Of a DNA stretch of 64,000 nucleotides, positions 11,418-19,902 are shown piece by piece. This DNA comes from Rhodoferax sp. GW822-FHT02A01 (lineage in GTDB: Bacteria > Pseudomonadota > Gammaproteobacteria > Burkholderiales > Burkholderiaceae_C), in contig NZ_CP152376.1 of NCBI RefSeq assembly GCF_038784515.1, positions 3,100,001 to 3,164,000 of the forward strand, written 5' to 3'. Numbering within the stretch: the stretch's first letter is position 1; each line of letters begins with the position of its first letter. Below the pieces are notes generated by a model. That model did no database searches. It had not been told where the DNA came from and saw only the letters and a list, made by a program, of their open reading frames with translations. A program made the position numbers and the translations under genes.

Positions 11418-12050
11418 TCAGCCGGGTTCCGCAAGTCGGGTGAGCAGGGCCGGGTCGGCTACGTCCTGTGCGTCGTGGGTCACCAGCAGGGCCGGAATAT
11501 TGCGCTGGCGCACCAGGTCGAACACCAGTTCCCGCATGCGCGCACGCAAAGCCGCATCCAGCCGTGAGAAGGGCTCATCCAGCAGCAGCGCCTGGGGCTG
11601 GGCCAGCAACGCCCGCGCCAAAGCAACGCGTACGCGCTGCCCACCGGACAGGGTGGCAGGATCGGCCTGGGCCAGCGGCGCGATCTCCATGGCCAGCAGG
11701 GCTTGATTCACTTGGCTCTCGCGGGTGGCGGCATCGCCGCGCGGCACAGCGAACAACAGGTTCTCGCGCACCGTCATGTGGGGAAACAGCAAGGCGTCCT
11801 GGAACAGAATGCCCACCCGCCGCGCTTGCGGCGGCAGCCCATCGATGCGCAGCCCGTTGAGCAGCACCTGGCCGTCGAAGCGCAGGGCAGGGTCCAGCGT
11901 GCCGCACACCGCCGCCAGCAGGCTGGACTTGCCACTGCCACTTTCGCCCATCAGCGTGTGCACGGTGCCCGGTGCAATGCGCAGATGCAGGTCCCGCACC
12001 AGCAGCTGCGACGGGGTCGCCAGTTGCCTGACCTGCAGCTCCAGGCTCAT
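11418..12050 (-). CDS. ynjD: ABC transporter ATP-binding protein (YnjD-like)
   Basis: A 210-residue ABC ATPase with Walker A GESGSGKSSLL near residue 37, signature LSGGQRVRVALARAL and Walker B ALLLDEPFSRLD. Its place behind a fused two-unit permease and, further up, a YnjB-like binding protein identifies the cluster as the YnjBCD family rather than ThiQ; the closest functional guess is import of a small organic or thiamine-like solute. The ATG at 12050 overlaps the stop of the Rieske gene (ATGA). It is the last gene of the cluster. Confidence 0.8.
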   Translation of the reverse strand: MSLELQVRQLATPSQLLVRDLHLRIAPGTVHTLMGESGSGKSSLLAAVCGTLDPALRFDGQVLLNGLRIDGLPPQARRVGILFQDALLFPHMTVRENLLFAVPRGDAATRESQVNQALLAMEIAPLAQADPATLSGGQRVRVALARALLAQPQALLLDEPFSRLDAALRARMRELVFDLVRQRNIPALLVTHDAQDVADPALLTRLAEPG

Positions 12051-12460
12051 GCGCTGCTGCCTATGCGCAGCATGCCTTCGGCATCGCACTGTAGCGGCAC
12101 AGCAATCAGCGACTCGCCCACGCAATCACCCTGCTCGCACATGCCGTCCGCCCAGCGGTAGCGCGCGTAGTGCACATTGCAGGTGATGCTGGTGTGGGCT
12201 TTGAAGATCAGCTTGTCCTGGCTGTTGGCCAGGGGCACGCCAAAGTGGGCGCATCGGTTGGCAAAGGCGGTCACGGTGTCACCGCTGCGCAGCAGCAGCA
12301 GGCGAAAGCTCGCAGGAGTTTCGGCATCCGCCGACGTCACCACGCTGTGCATCAGCACCGCGCCATCCGGCACGGCATCGCGGTGCAGCAGCGCCGTGCC
12401 CGGCGCGGGCGCATGGGGTAGCTGATGCCACAGGGGCGGCAAAGAGGGCGTATCACTCAT
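12047..12460 (-). CDS. Rieske [2Fe-2S] ferredoxin-like protein
   Basis: A 137-residue soluble protein with one Rieske cluster site: CAH (the C-x-H half) followed after about 16 residues by CNVH (the C-x2-H half) and YRWADG. The cysteines and histidines hold a 2Fe-2S cluster that transfers electrons to an oxygenase or reductase. It has no membrane anchor. Both ends overlap neighbouring transporter genes by four bases: its ATG (12460) with the permease stop and its stop with the ATPase start. It is therefore translated as part of the transporter operon. The redox partner is not in the window. Confidence 0.85.
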   Translation of the reverse strand: MSDTPSLPPLWHQLPHAPAPGTALLHRDAVPDGAVLMHSVVTSADAETPASFRLLLLRSGDTVTAFANRCAHFGVPLANSQDKLIFKAHTSITCNVHYARYRWADGMCEQGDCVGESLIAVPLQCDAEGMLRIGSSA

Positions 12461-14145
12461 GGCGCGATTGTGCCCAAGGCCCGTGGCGCAGGTGCAAAGT
12501 GTCGCTGGCGTCCCAGCCGCGTCGCCAGCGCAAATACCGCCGCGGGCAACAGGAATTGCAGCGCGGCGTAGGCGGCCATCAGGCCGCGCTGCCCCCCAGC
12601 GGCCAGCGCTACCGCCTCGGTAGTGACGGTGGCAAAGCGACCGGCCCCCACATACAGGGTGGGCAGGTACTGCGCCACGCTGACGGCGAAGCCCACCGCC
12701 AGCGCAGCGGCCAGACTGGCACGTAGCAGAGGCCACTTGATACGCAACATGAACTCCCAGCGTCCATGGCCCAGCGTGGCGCTCAATTGGTACAGCCGGG
12801 TGTCAAAGCCGTTGTACGGGCCTTGCAGTGTCAGCAGCACATAGGGCAGGCAGGCAAGCCAGTGCGCCAGCCACAGCCCCCAGGCGGTGCCGTCCAGGCT
12901 CCAGGAAAGGGTCAGGCGGTGCAGACCAAGCACCCACAGCAAAGCAGGCAGCACCAGTGGCAGCAAAGTCAGCCCCTGCAGCCTGTGCTGCCAACGCATA
13001 GGTGCCAGTTCCAGCCAGGCAACGACCCACAGCAGGGCCGCCAGCGCGCTGCCGGCTGCAAGCCACACCGTGGTCCCGAGCGTGTCCGTGCTCTGCGCCA
13101 CCGAGCGCCAGGCCGACAGGCTCCATTGCGTCGGCACGAGCTGCGGAAAAGGCCACACGCCGCTGACGCTGGCCAGCAGCAGTGCCAGTGCTACCAGCAC
13201 ATAGATGCCCCGGAGCCAGAAGTCGCCGCCCGTCAGGTGTGGGCTGTGCCTAGTGGTGTTGCGAAGCCGGCTGGAGTCCGGTGCGCCCCGCGTGCGGCGG
13301 ACGCGCCAAAGCGGCATGCGATGCAAGTACATCGCCACGCCAGTAACCACCGCGAGGGTTGCTACCAGCAGCCAGGCTGCTGAAGCACCTTTGGCGTTGG
13401 TCTGCAGGTCGGCATCCAGCAGCCATTGCCAGGCCAGCACGGCCAGCGTGGGCGGGGACGCTGGGCCTATGACCAGGGCCACGTCCACCACGCAGAGGCC
13501 GTAGGTCAGCACGGCCAGCAAGGGCGCCGTGAGTCGCGCCAGCAGCTGGGGCCAGACGATGCGCCACCAAGCACTGCGTGCTGGATAACCCAGGGTGGCT
13601 GCGACCTGGAGTTCCTGCTGCAGGCGCTGAGCCACATCCGGGCGCAGCAGATGGGCGCCTGCAGCCCAGAGGAGAAACGGCGTCTCCTTGAACGCCAGCA
13701 CGGCAATCAGTCCCAACCCCCAAGGGTCTTGCGTGGTGGGCCAATCTGGCGGACTCTGCAGACCGGTGGCCCAAGGGGAGAACAGACGCAGCAGCCAACC
13801 CGACGGTGCCACCAGCAGCGCCAAACCGATGGCAAAGGCCGCATGGGGCAAGGCCAGCATCCAGGACTGGCGGCCGATTAGTCGCTGCAGGTTCTGCCCC
13901 ATGCTGCAGCCCGCCAGCATCCAGGCCGCAGTGGCTGTGGCCAGGGTGGTGCTGGCCAGCCCGGTCCACAGGCTCAAAGCCAGTGCGCGCCCGGTCTGCG
14001 GGTCAGCCCACAACGTGGCCCAGGCCGCGCCATCGCATCCCGCCAGCAAGGCCTGCCACAGGCTCCAAACCAGCGGGACGGCAACCAGCAGCACCAGGGT
14101 GGCGGCAGCACGGTACGTGGGTGCGGGCCGGACCATGGTGTGCAC
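12457..14145 (-). CDS. ynjC: ABC transporter permease, two fused membrane units (YnjC-like)
   Basis: A 562-residue inner-membrane protein made of two tandem binding-protein-dependent permease halves of about 270 residues each. Each half contains around six hydrophobic helices and a cytoplasmic EAA-type loop (AATLGYPARSAWWRIVWPQL in the first, SATLGHGRWEFMLRIKWPLL in the second). Such fused permeases occur in the ThiP/YnjC group. It lies between the Hsp70-like gene (9 bases upstream) and the Rieske gene (4-base overlap). Two ATG codons, at 14145 and 14136, are possible. The role is to form the channel for the solute delivered by the binding protein encoded at 16.1-17.4 kb. Confidence 0.83.
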   Translation of the reverse strand: MHTMVRPAPTYRAAATLVLLVAVPLVWSLWQALLAGCDGAAWATLWADPQTGRALALSLWTGLASTTLATATAAWMLAGCSMGQNLQRLIGRQSWMLALPHAAFAIGLALLVAPSGWLLRLFSPWATGLQSPPDWPTTQDPWGLGLIAVLAFKETPFLLWAAGAHLLRPDVAQRLQQELQVAATLGYPARSAWWRIVWPQLLARLTAPLLAVLTYGLCVVDVALVIGPASPPTLAVLAWQWLLDADLQTNAKGASAAWLLVATLAVVTGVAMYLHRMPLWRVRRTRGAPDSSRLRNTTRHSPHLTGGDFWLRGIYVLVALALLLASVSGVWPFPQLVPTQWSLSAWRSVAQSTDTLGTTVWLAAGSALAALLWVVAWLELAPMRWQHRLQGLTLLPLVLPALLWVLGLHRLTLSWSLDGTAWGLWLAHWLACLPYVLLTLQGPYNGFDTRLYQLSATLGHGRWEFMLRIKWPLLRASLAAALAVGFAVSVAQYLPTLYVGAGRFATVTTEAVALAAGGQRGLMAAYAALQFLLPAAVFALATRLGRQRHFAPAPRALGTIAP

Positions 14146-14154
14146 CGTTGCCCG

Positions 14155-15438
14155 CTACTGCCAGACTTGCTGCGCCGAACCGGCTACCGCCAGTCCGGCA
14201 GCCACACCGCCAAACTGGTTGCCCGACACCAGCGTGGCCTCGGGCATGGCGGCCTGTAGTGCGGCCACCAGCGGACGCAGGGCCGAGGAGCCGCCGGTCA
14301 GGTACACCGCGTCCACCTGCGACAGGCCGGACTGCTGCACGCAGTCCTGGGCGCAGCGCACCACCTGAGCGATCGCATCGGTCAGCGTCAGCTCCATGGC
14401 CCCTGCGGTGATGGAAGGCGCCAGTGCGCGTTCCAGAAAATCCAGTTGCACCGGGTGGGTCTCGCCGGTGATGGAGCAGGCAATCTTGGCGCTCTCCACC
14501 GCGGCCAGCATGCGGTGCCCGTACTGGCCTTCCAGCGCCGTCATGAGGCGCTGGTGCAGCGTGCGGTCAGCGAAGTCGGCCCAGAGTTCCTTGGCAAAGT
14601 GCATGCCCTTGCGCGTGTAGGCCTGGTGAATCAGGTGCCAGGTGCTAAGGTCAAAGAACACGCTGTTGGGCACCGGGCGGCCGCCGGTACCCACGTGGCG
14701 GTAACCCAGCAAGGGCATCACGGTGGAGAGGTCCAGCAGGCGGTCGAAGTCGGTGCCACCGATGTGCACGCCGGTGGTGGCCAGGATGTCGCCACTGCGG
14801 TCGCTCAGCACACTGCGCTGCGGGTTCAGGCGGATGACGGTGAAGTCGGAAGTGCCGCCGCCTATGTCCACCACCAGCGCCGTGCGCTCCCCGGCTATGC
14901 GCTGCTCGTAGTCCAGCGCCGCCGCTATGGGCTCCAGTTGGTAGGCGATGTGGGTAAAGCCGGCCTCGCGTGCAGCTCGGCCCAGCGTCTCTTGTGCCAG
15001 GGCATCGCGCTCGGGGTTGTCGTCCACAAAGTGCACCGGGCGGCCCAGCATGGCGTGCGTGAGGGGCTGGCCCGCACAGGCTTCGCTGCGGCGCTTGAGC
15101 TCCTTGAAGAACAGCACCACGATGTCGAAGTAGCGCATGCTGCGGTCTCCCACAGCGGTGTGCTCTTCCATCAAAGCGCTGCCCAGCAGGCTCTTGAGCG
15201 AGCGCAGCAGGCGGCCCTCGGTGCCGCTCAGGTAGGCACGCATGGCCTCGCTGCCGAACATCAGGCTGTGGGTTTCCGTGCAGAAGAACAAGGCGGTGGG
15301 CATTTCGCTGCGCTCACCATCCAGCGGTACGACCTGCAGTGCTCCGTCTGGCTGCATGAAGGCCGCTGCCGAATTGGATGTTCCAAAGTCTATGCCCAGC
15401 ACCTTCTCGCTGCGACCCAAGGGTGGCCGCGCGCTCAC
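14155..15438 (-). CDS. Hsp70/DnaK-like ATPase, YegD type
   Basis: A 427-residue protein with an actin-like ATPase fold and no DnaK substrate-binding or lid domain, so shorter than DnaK and close to YegD. The phosphate 1 motif GIDFGTSNSAAAF is at the N terminus, the phosphate 2 motif VVDIGGGTSDFTV follows near residue 190, and VYLTGGSSALRP forms the adenosine motif. What it acts on is unknown; with only the ATPase portion it may be a partner for another protein rather than a general chaperone. Its ATG at 15438 overlaps the esterase stop (ATGA), so it belongs to the transporter cluster. Confidence 0.85.
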   Translation of the reverse strand: MSARPPLGRSEKVLGIDFGTSNSAAAFMQPDGALQVVPLDGERSEMPTALFFCTETHSLMFGSEAMRAYLSGTEGRLLRSLKSLLGSALMEEHTAVGDRSMRYFDIVVLFFKELKRRSEACAGQPLTHAMLGRPVHFVDDNPERDALAQETLGRAAREAGFTHIAYQLEPIAAALDYEQRIAGERTALVVDIGGGTSDFTVIRLNPQRSVLSDRSGDILATTGVHIGGTDFDRLLDLSTVMPLLGYRHVGTGGRPVPNSVFFDLSTWHLIHQAYTRKGMHFAKELWADFADRTLHQRLMTALEGQYGHRMLAAVESAKIACSITGETHPVQLDFLERALAPSITAGAMELTLTDAIAQVVRCAQDCVQQSGLSQVDAVYLTGGSSALRPLVAALQAAMPEATLVSGNQFGGVAAGLAVAGSAQQVWQ

Positions 15439-16115
15439 GGGGCTTCGGGCAGTATCTGCCGCAGAAACGCCGATACGTCATCCAGCTCTTGCGGGGTGAT
15501 GTTGTGCTCGGTCGGGTAGCTGTGCCATTGCACCGTGTAGCCCAGCGATTGCAGGACGTTGCGGGTGGTCTCGCCGCGGCCGTGGATCACGACCGTGTCG
15601 TCCAATCCATGGCCCATGAATATCGGGGTGAAAGCGTTGGCGCTGGAGCGTTCCTTGGCAAAGCGATCTGCCAGTGGCAGGTACCCGGACAGGGCGATGA
15701 TTCCTGCAATGGCGTAAGGCAGACGCAGCCCGGTGTGCAGGGACATGGCCGCGCCCTGGCTGAAGCCGGCCAGCACGATATGGTCCGGTGCAATGCCACG
15801 CTTGATCTCATGGGCCACCAGCGCAGTGATGGCCAACTCGGATTGCTGAATGCCTTGTACGTCCTGGCGGCTGATGAGGTCGGTGCCGGTGATGTCGTAC
15901 CAGGCTGGCATGACATAGCCGCCGTTGACCGTCACCGGCATGTTGGGTGCATGCGGAAAGATGAAGCGCATGGGCTGGCAGCCCCGCAGATTCAGTTCGG
16001 GGACCACTCCAGCCAGGTCATGGCCGTTGGCACCCAGGCCATGCAGCATGATGACGGAGGCCGTGGGCCGGGGTGCCGATTCCATTTCGAACCGGGTAAG
16101 CATTTTGGTAGTCAT
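15435..16115 (-). CDS. Carboxylesterase/phospholipase-family hydrolase
   Basis: A 226-residue alpha/beta hydrolase of the carboxylesterase/acyl-protein-thioesterase-like family. The sequence shows the oxyanion motif MLHGLGANGHD, the nucleophile elbow GFSQGAAMS near residue 115, and the later FMGHGLDDTVV and YPTEHNI segments with the acid and histidine. It hydrolyses short-chain esters or lysophospholipids in related proteins. The ATG at 16115 matches the family start; the upstream extension reads antisense to the neighbouring coding region. It sits between the Hsp70-like gene (4-base overlap) and the binding-protein gene (31 bases). Confidence 0.85.
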   Translation of the reverse strand: MTTKMLTRFEMESAPRPTASVIMLHGLGANGHDLAGVVPELNLRGCQPMRFIFPHAPNMPVTVNGGYVMPAWYDITGTDLISRQDVQGIQQSELAITALVAHEIKRGIAPDHIVLAGFSQGAAMSLHTGLRLPYAIAGIIALSGYLPLADRFAKERSSANAFTPIFMGHGLDDTVVIHGRGETTRNVLQSLGYTVQWHSYPTEHNITPQELDDVSAFLRQILPEAP

Positions 16116-16146
16116 GGTGTGCGGGGACTGTCGGTTGGCGCAGGCT

Positions 16147-17361
16147 TCACACACCGTAGCGTGCCAGCCATTCTTTTTCCAGCGGTTCCACCCAGGAACC
16201 GTGGGGCTCGGGCAGGGCAGGCGCCGACTGGCGCACCTGTCCGGGCACGGCGTCTCCTGCAAACAGGGCCTGCTGCTGTGCGTTCAGGCGTTTGGTGTCC
16301 AGCACCGTGGGGTCGCCCCAGACGCGGATATCGGCCTTGCGGGCCTGGGCTTCGGGCTCGAGCAGGAAGTTGGCCAGTACCAGGGCGCCTTCCTTGGCGC
16401 GGGCGTTGAACGGAATGGCCACGAAGTGGGTGTTGCCAATGGTGCCCGCAGGGAACTGGTAGCTGACCACGCTGGCGGGCAAGCGCCCGGCGGCAATCTC
16501 GTTGGCAGCATCGTTGGGGTTGAAGGTCAGGGCCCAGCGCAACTCGCCATCGGCCAGCATCTGGCGCATGGCGGCAGCATTGTTGGCAAACTGCTTGCCA
16601 GCGCGCCACAGATGTGGGTGCAGTGCGTCCAGATAGCTCCACAGCGGTGCAGTCGCCTTGGCCAGGGCCGGGGCAGCAAACGGTTTGTAGAGCGCGTCGC
16701 GCTGGGGGGTCAGGTCCAGCAGCAGTTGCTTGAGGAATGTGGTTCCGTGGAAGTCTGGTGGCCGTGGATAGGTGACCCGCCCCGGGTTGGCACGGGCGAA
16801 AGCCAGCAACTCCTGGATGCTCTGTGGCGGTTTGGGCGTGCGCTGGCTATCCGCCATGAAAGTGAGCTGGGCCATGCCCCAGGGCGATTCCATGCCTTCT
16901 ACGGCTTCAGCAAAGTCCAGACGGGTGGTGGGCTTGCCCTGCAGGTCCACCAGCGCAAAGTTAGGCAGGCTGTCGGTAAACGGGCCGTGCAGCAGGCCTT
17001 CGCGTTTCATGGCCAGAAAGTTCTCGCCATTGATCCACACCAGGTCCACCGAGCCTTCTTGCTTGCCCGCAGCTTTCTCGCTGCGCACGCGTTTGACCAC
17101 GTCGGCGGCATCGCTGATCTTGACGTGCTCCAGGCGCACGCCAAAGCGTTGCTGCGCCTGTTGCCCGGCCCAGCGGATGTAGGCATTGATGGGTTCGCTG
17201 CCGGCCCAGGCGTTGAAATACACCGTCTGGCCCTTGGCCTTGGCGGTGATTTCCTGAAAGGCTTCGGCCGCGCTCGCACGGGTGGCCGCGCCAAGGGTGC
17301 CCATGCCCAGCAGGGAGAGCACATGGCGGCGATGGAGGTGGCGGGTATCTTGGGGTATCAA
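16147..17361 (-). CDS. ynjB: ABC transporter substrate-binding protein (YnjB-like), Tat-type signal
   Basis: A periplasmic solute-binding protein of about 404 residues resembling YnjB. The N terminus HRRHVLSLLGMGTLGAATRASA looks like a twin-arginine-type export signal. The mature part has the class II binding-protein layout (YFNAWAGSEPINAYIRW, VWINGENF, SPWGMAQLTF). There is no ATG at a sensible position; a TTG at 17361, eight bases after the ftsY stop, gives a proper signal length, whereas the open frame to 17403 would overlap ftsY. It probably delivers solute to the permease/ATPase pair downstream, and it may be cotranscribed with ftsY. Confidence 0.8.
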   Translation of the reverse strand: MIPQDTRHLHRRHVLSLLGMGTLGAATRASAAEAFQEITAKAKGQTVYFNAWAGSEPINAYIRWAGQQAQQRFGVRLEHVKISDAADVVKRVRSEKAAGKQEGSVDLVWINGENFLAMKREGLLHGPFTDSLPNFALVDLQGKPTTRLDFAEAVEGMESPWGMAQLTFMADSQRTPKPPQSIQELLAFARANPGRVTYPRPPDFHGTTFLKQLLLDLTPQRDALYKPFAAPALAKATAPLWSYLDALHPHLWRAGKQFANNAAAMRQMLADGELRWALTFNPNDAANEIAAGRLPASVVSYQFPAGTIGNTHFVAIPFNARAKEGALVLANFLLEPEAQARKADIRVWGDPTVLDTKRLNAQQQALFAGDAVPGQVRQSAPALPEPHGSWVEPLEKEWLARYGV

Positions 17362-17368
17362 GGTGTTC

Positions 17369-18445
17369 TCAAGCGAGCAGGGCCTGCGCAAATTCGCGGG
17401 CATTGAAGGTCTCTAGCTCGTTGAGCTGTTCGCCCACACCGATGAAGTACACCGGGATGGGCCTGTCGCGTGCAATGGCCGCCAGCACGCCGCCTTTGGC
17501 CGTGCCGTCAAGCTTGGTGACGATCAGCCCGGTCAGCCCCAGCGCGTCATCAAAGGCCTTGACCTGCGCCACCGCGTTCTGGCCGGTGTTGCCATCAATC
17601 ACCAGCAGCACTTCGTGCGGCGCACTCACGTCGGCCTTCTGGATCACGCGCTTGATTTTTTTCAGCTCTTCCATCAGGTGCAGCTGCGTCGGCAGGCGGC
17701 CCGCCGTGTCGATCAGTACCACGTCCTTGCCGCGTGCCTTGCCGGCGGATACGGCGTCAAAGCTCACGGCTGCCGGGTCGGCGCCCGCCTGGCTGATGAT
17801 CTCCACCGTGTTGCGGTCGGCCCAGATGCTGAGCTGCTCGCGCGCGGCGGCGCGGAAGGTGTCGGCTGCGGCCAGCAGCACGCTGGCGCCTTCTTCCGAC
17901 AGGTGGCGCGTGAGCTTGCCGATGGAGGTGGTCTTGCCTGCGCCATTCACCCCCGCCACCATGATGACGGTGGGCGTCTGCTGGCCTATCACCAGTGGCT
18001 TTTGCAGAGGCTGCAGCAGCTCGGTCAGATCGGCAATCAGCTGGTTCTTCAGAGCTACCGGGTTGGTCAGGTTGGAAGACTTGGCTTTCTTGCGCAGGTT
18101 GTCGGTGAGGAACTGGGTGGCAGACACACCCGCGTCGGCCATCAGCAGGGCGCTTTCCAGTTCTTCAAACAGGGCTTCGTCTACCTTGTTGCCGCCAAAC
18201 ACGCCTGAGAGGCTGCTGGCGGTCTTGCCCAGACCAGCCTTGAGACGGTCCAGCCATTTCTGGCGTTCGGGCTTGGGTGCAACAGGTGCCGCAATCGCAT
18301 CGGGCACCGGTACCGGTGCTGCCAAGGCACTGCCGATTTGTGTGCCAGCAGCCGCAGGCTGGACTGGCGCGGCGCTGCCATCAGGTACTGCAGCAGGGGC
18401 GGCAACCGGAGCGGGGGGGGATTTTTTCTTGAAAAAACTGAACAT
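17369..18445 (-). CDS. ftsY: Signal recognition particle receptor FtsY
   Basis: A 358-residue SRP receptor GTPase that docks ribosome-nascent chain-SRP complexes at the inner membrane. A short basic start (MFSFFKKK) and a roughly 55-residue Ala/Pro-rich linker replace the long acidic A domain of E. coli. The N domain (about 62-145) and the G domain follow, with P-loop GVNGAGKTT at 165-173, DTAGRLPTQ, TKLDGTAKGG and the closing GVGEQLNELETF. It is divergent from the M16 peptidase gene, with only 29 bases between the start codons. Confidence 0.97.
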   Translation of the reverse strand: MFSFFKKKSPPAPVAAPAAVPDGSAAPVQPAAAGTQIGSALAAPVPVPDAIAAPVAPKPERQKWLDRLKAGLGKTASSLSGVFGGNKVDEALFEELESALLMADAGVSATQFLTDNLRKKAKSSNLTNPVALKNQLIADLTELLQPLQKPLVIGQQTPTVIMVAGVNGAGKTTSIGKLTRHLSEEGASVLLAAADTFRAAAREQLSIWADRNTVEIISQAGADPAAVSFDAVSAGKARGKDVVLIDTAGRLPTQLHLMEELKKIKRVIQKADVSAPHEVLLVIDGNTGQNAVAQVKAFDDALGLTGLIVTKLDGTAKGGVLAAIARDRPIPVYFIGVGEQLNELETFNAREFAQALLA

Positions 18446-18458
18446 GGAAACCGTTCTT

Positions 18459-18474
18459 AGAATGGCTCCATTCT
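18459..18474. promoter_or_regulatory. Palindrome and possible -10 box in the 29-base ftsY/M16 divergent gap
   Basis: AGAATGG and CCATTCT form a perfect inverted repeat with a two-base spacer, ending directly against the M16 ATG at 18475. TAGAAT at 18458-18463 looks like a -10 box for rightward transcription. If used, initiation would fall a few bases before the ATG and leave no room for a Shine-Dalgarno, that is, a leaderless or nearly leaderless mRNA. No convincing -35 is seen. The palindrome could also be an operator. Confidence 0.35.
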
Positions 18475-19902
18475 ATGAAACACACCAATCACTGGCGCCG
18501 ATGCGCGCAAATCGCATTCCTGGCCGTGCTGGGTTGGGTCACCTGTGGGGCTGCGCAGGCAGCCACGCCCGCCGACGCAGTGCGCCAATACACCCTGGCA
18601 AACGGCATGACGCTGATCGTGCGGCCCGATCACCGGGCACCCACGGCCGTTCACATGCTGTGGGTGCGTGTGGGTGCCATGGACGAGGTGGACGGCACCA
18701 GTGGCGTGGCCCACGTACTGGAACACATGATGTTCAAGGGTACTCCGACGGTGAAGGCGGGCGAGTTCTCGCGCCGCGTGGCGGCTCTGGGTGGGCGCGA
18801 AAACGCATTCACCAGCCGGGACTACACCGGCTTCTACCAGCAGATCCCGGCGGCCCGGCTGGAAGACGTGATGCAGCTGGAGTCAGACCGCTTTGCCCAC
18901 AACCAGTGGAGTGACGAAGAGTTCCGCAAGGAGCTGGAGGTGGTGAAGGAAGAGCGCCGACTGCGCACCGAAGACAACCCGCACGCACGTCTGGGTGAGG
19001 CGCTCAGCGCGGTGGCATTCACCGCGTCACCCTATCGCCGCCCCATCGTGGGATGGATGAGCGATCTGGACGCGATGACGCCGGATGATGCCCGCGCCTT
19101 TTTCCAACGCTGGTACACGCCCGCCAATGCGGCCGTGGTGGTGGCGGGCGATGTGGATCCGGATGCGGTTCTGGCGCTGGCGCAAAAGTATTACGGCGGC
19201 ATTGCCGGACACGCTGTACCCGCTCGCAAACCGCGTGAGGAGCCTGAGCAGGGCGGCATGCGGCGCCTGGACTTCAAGGCGCAAGCTGAGCAGGCCAGTG
19301 TCACACTGGCCTTCAAGACGCCCAGCTTTACCGCTGCGGCATTGGACAGCACCACAGATGCCGTCAGCAACGATGCGCTGGCGCTGACCATGTTGGCCGC
19401 GGTGCTCAGCGGTTACGACAATGCGCGGCTGGAACGCGCCCTGGCCCAGCCGCAGGACCATGTGGCCGACAGCGCGGGTGCCATGTGCGGGCTGGCCGCG
19501 CGCGGGCCGCAAATGTGCTACCTCTACGGCGTGCCGTCCACCGGCAAGACCGCAGCCCAGGTGGAAGCTGCCCTGCGTGCGCAGGTGGCGCTGATTGCCC
19601 GCGAAGGGGTGCAGGAGCATGAACTCAACCGCGTGAAGAACCAATGGATTGCCAGCGAGGTGTACAAGCAGGACAGCGTGTTCAACCAGGCCCGCATACT
19701 GGGCTCCAACTGGGCCATTGGCTTTCCGGTGGACACCGACGAGAAGCTGATTGCCCGCCTGCGCGCTGTCACCGCTGCCCAGGTGCAGGACGTCGCTGCG
19801 CGCTACTTCGGTGACGATTCCCTCACCGTGGCCACCTTGCTGCCCCAGCCGGTAGACCCCAACCGCAAACCCCGCGTTGCCATTCCCGGTTTGCGCCACT
19901 GA
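18475..19902 (+). CDS. M16-family zinc metallopeptidase (active subunit)
   Basis: A 475-residue pitrilysin/mitochondrial-processing-peptidase-like protease. A signal peptide (MKHTNHWRRC...GAAQAA) sends it to the periplasm. The inverted zinc motif HVLEH is at 80-84, and the third zinc ligand is the downstream glutamate in EVVKEERR. The two M16 half-domains span about 35-240 and 245-470. It is followed by a second M16 protein whose ATG overlaps its stop (TGATG), which fits the usual active/inactive pair forming one chamber. Substrates are probably peptides or misfolded exported proteins. Confidence 0.92.
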   Translation: MKHTNHWRRCAQIAFLAVLGWVTCGAAQAATPADAVRQYTLANGMTLIVRPDHRAPTAVHMLWVRVGAMDEVDGTSGVAHVLEHMMFKGTPTVKAGEFSRRVAALGGRENAFTSRDYTGFYQQIPAARLEDVMQLESDRFAHNQWSDEEFRKELEVVKEERRLRTEDNPHARLGEALSAVAFTASPYRRPIVGWMSDLDAMTPDDARAFFQRWYTPANAAVVVAGDVDPDAVLALAQKYYGGIAGHAVPARKPREEPEQGGMRRLDFKAQAEQASVTLAFKTPSFTAAALDSTTDAVSNDALALTMLAAVLSGYDNARLERALAQPQDHVADSAGAMCGLAARGPQMCYLYGVPSTGKTAAQVEAALRAQVALIAREGVQEHELNRVKNQWIASEVYKQDSVFNQARILGSNWAIGFPVDTDEKLIARLRAVTAAQVQDVAARYFGDDSLTVATLLPQPVDPNRKPRVAIPGLRH

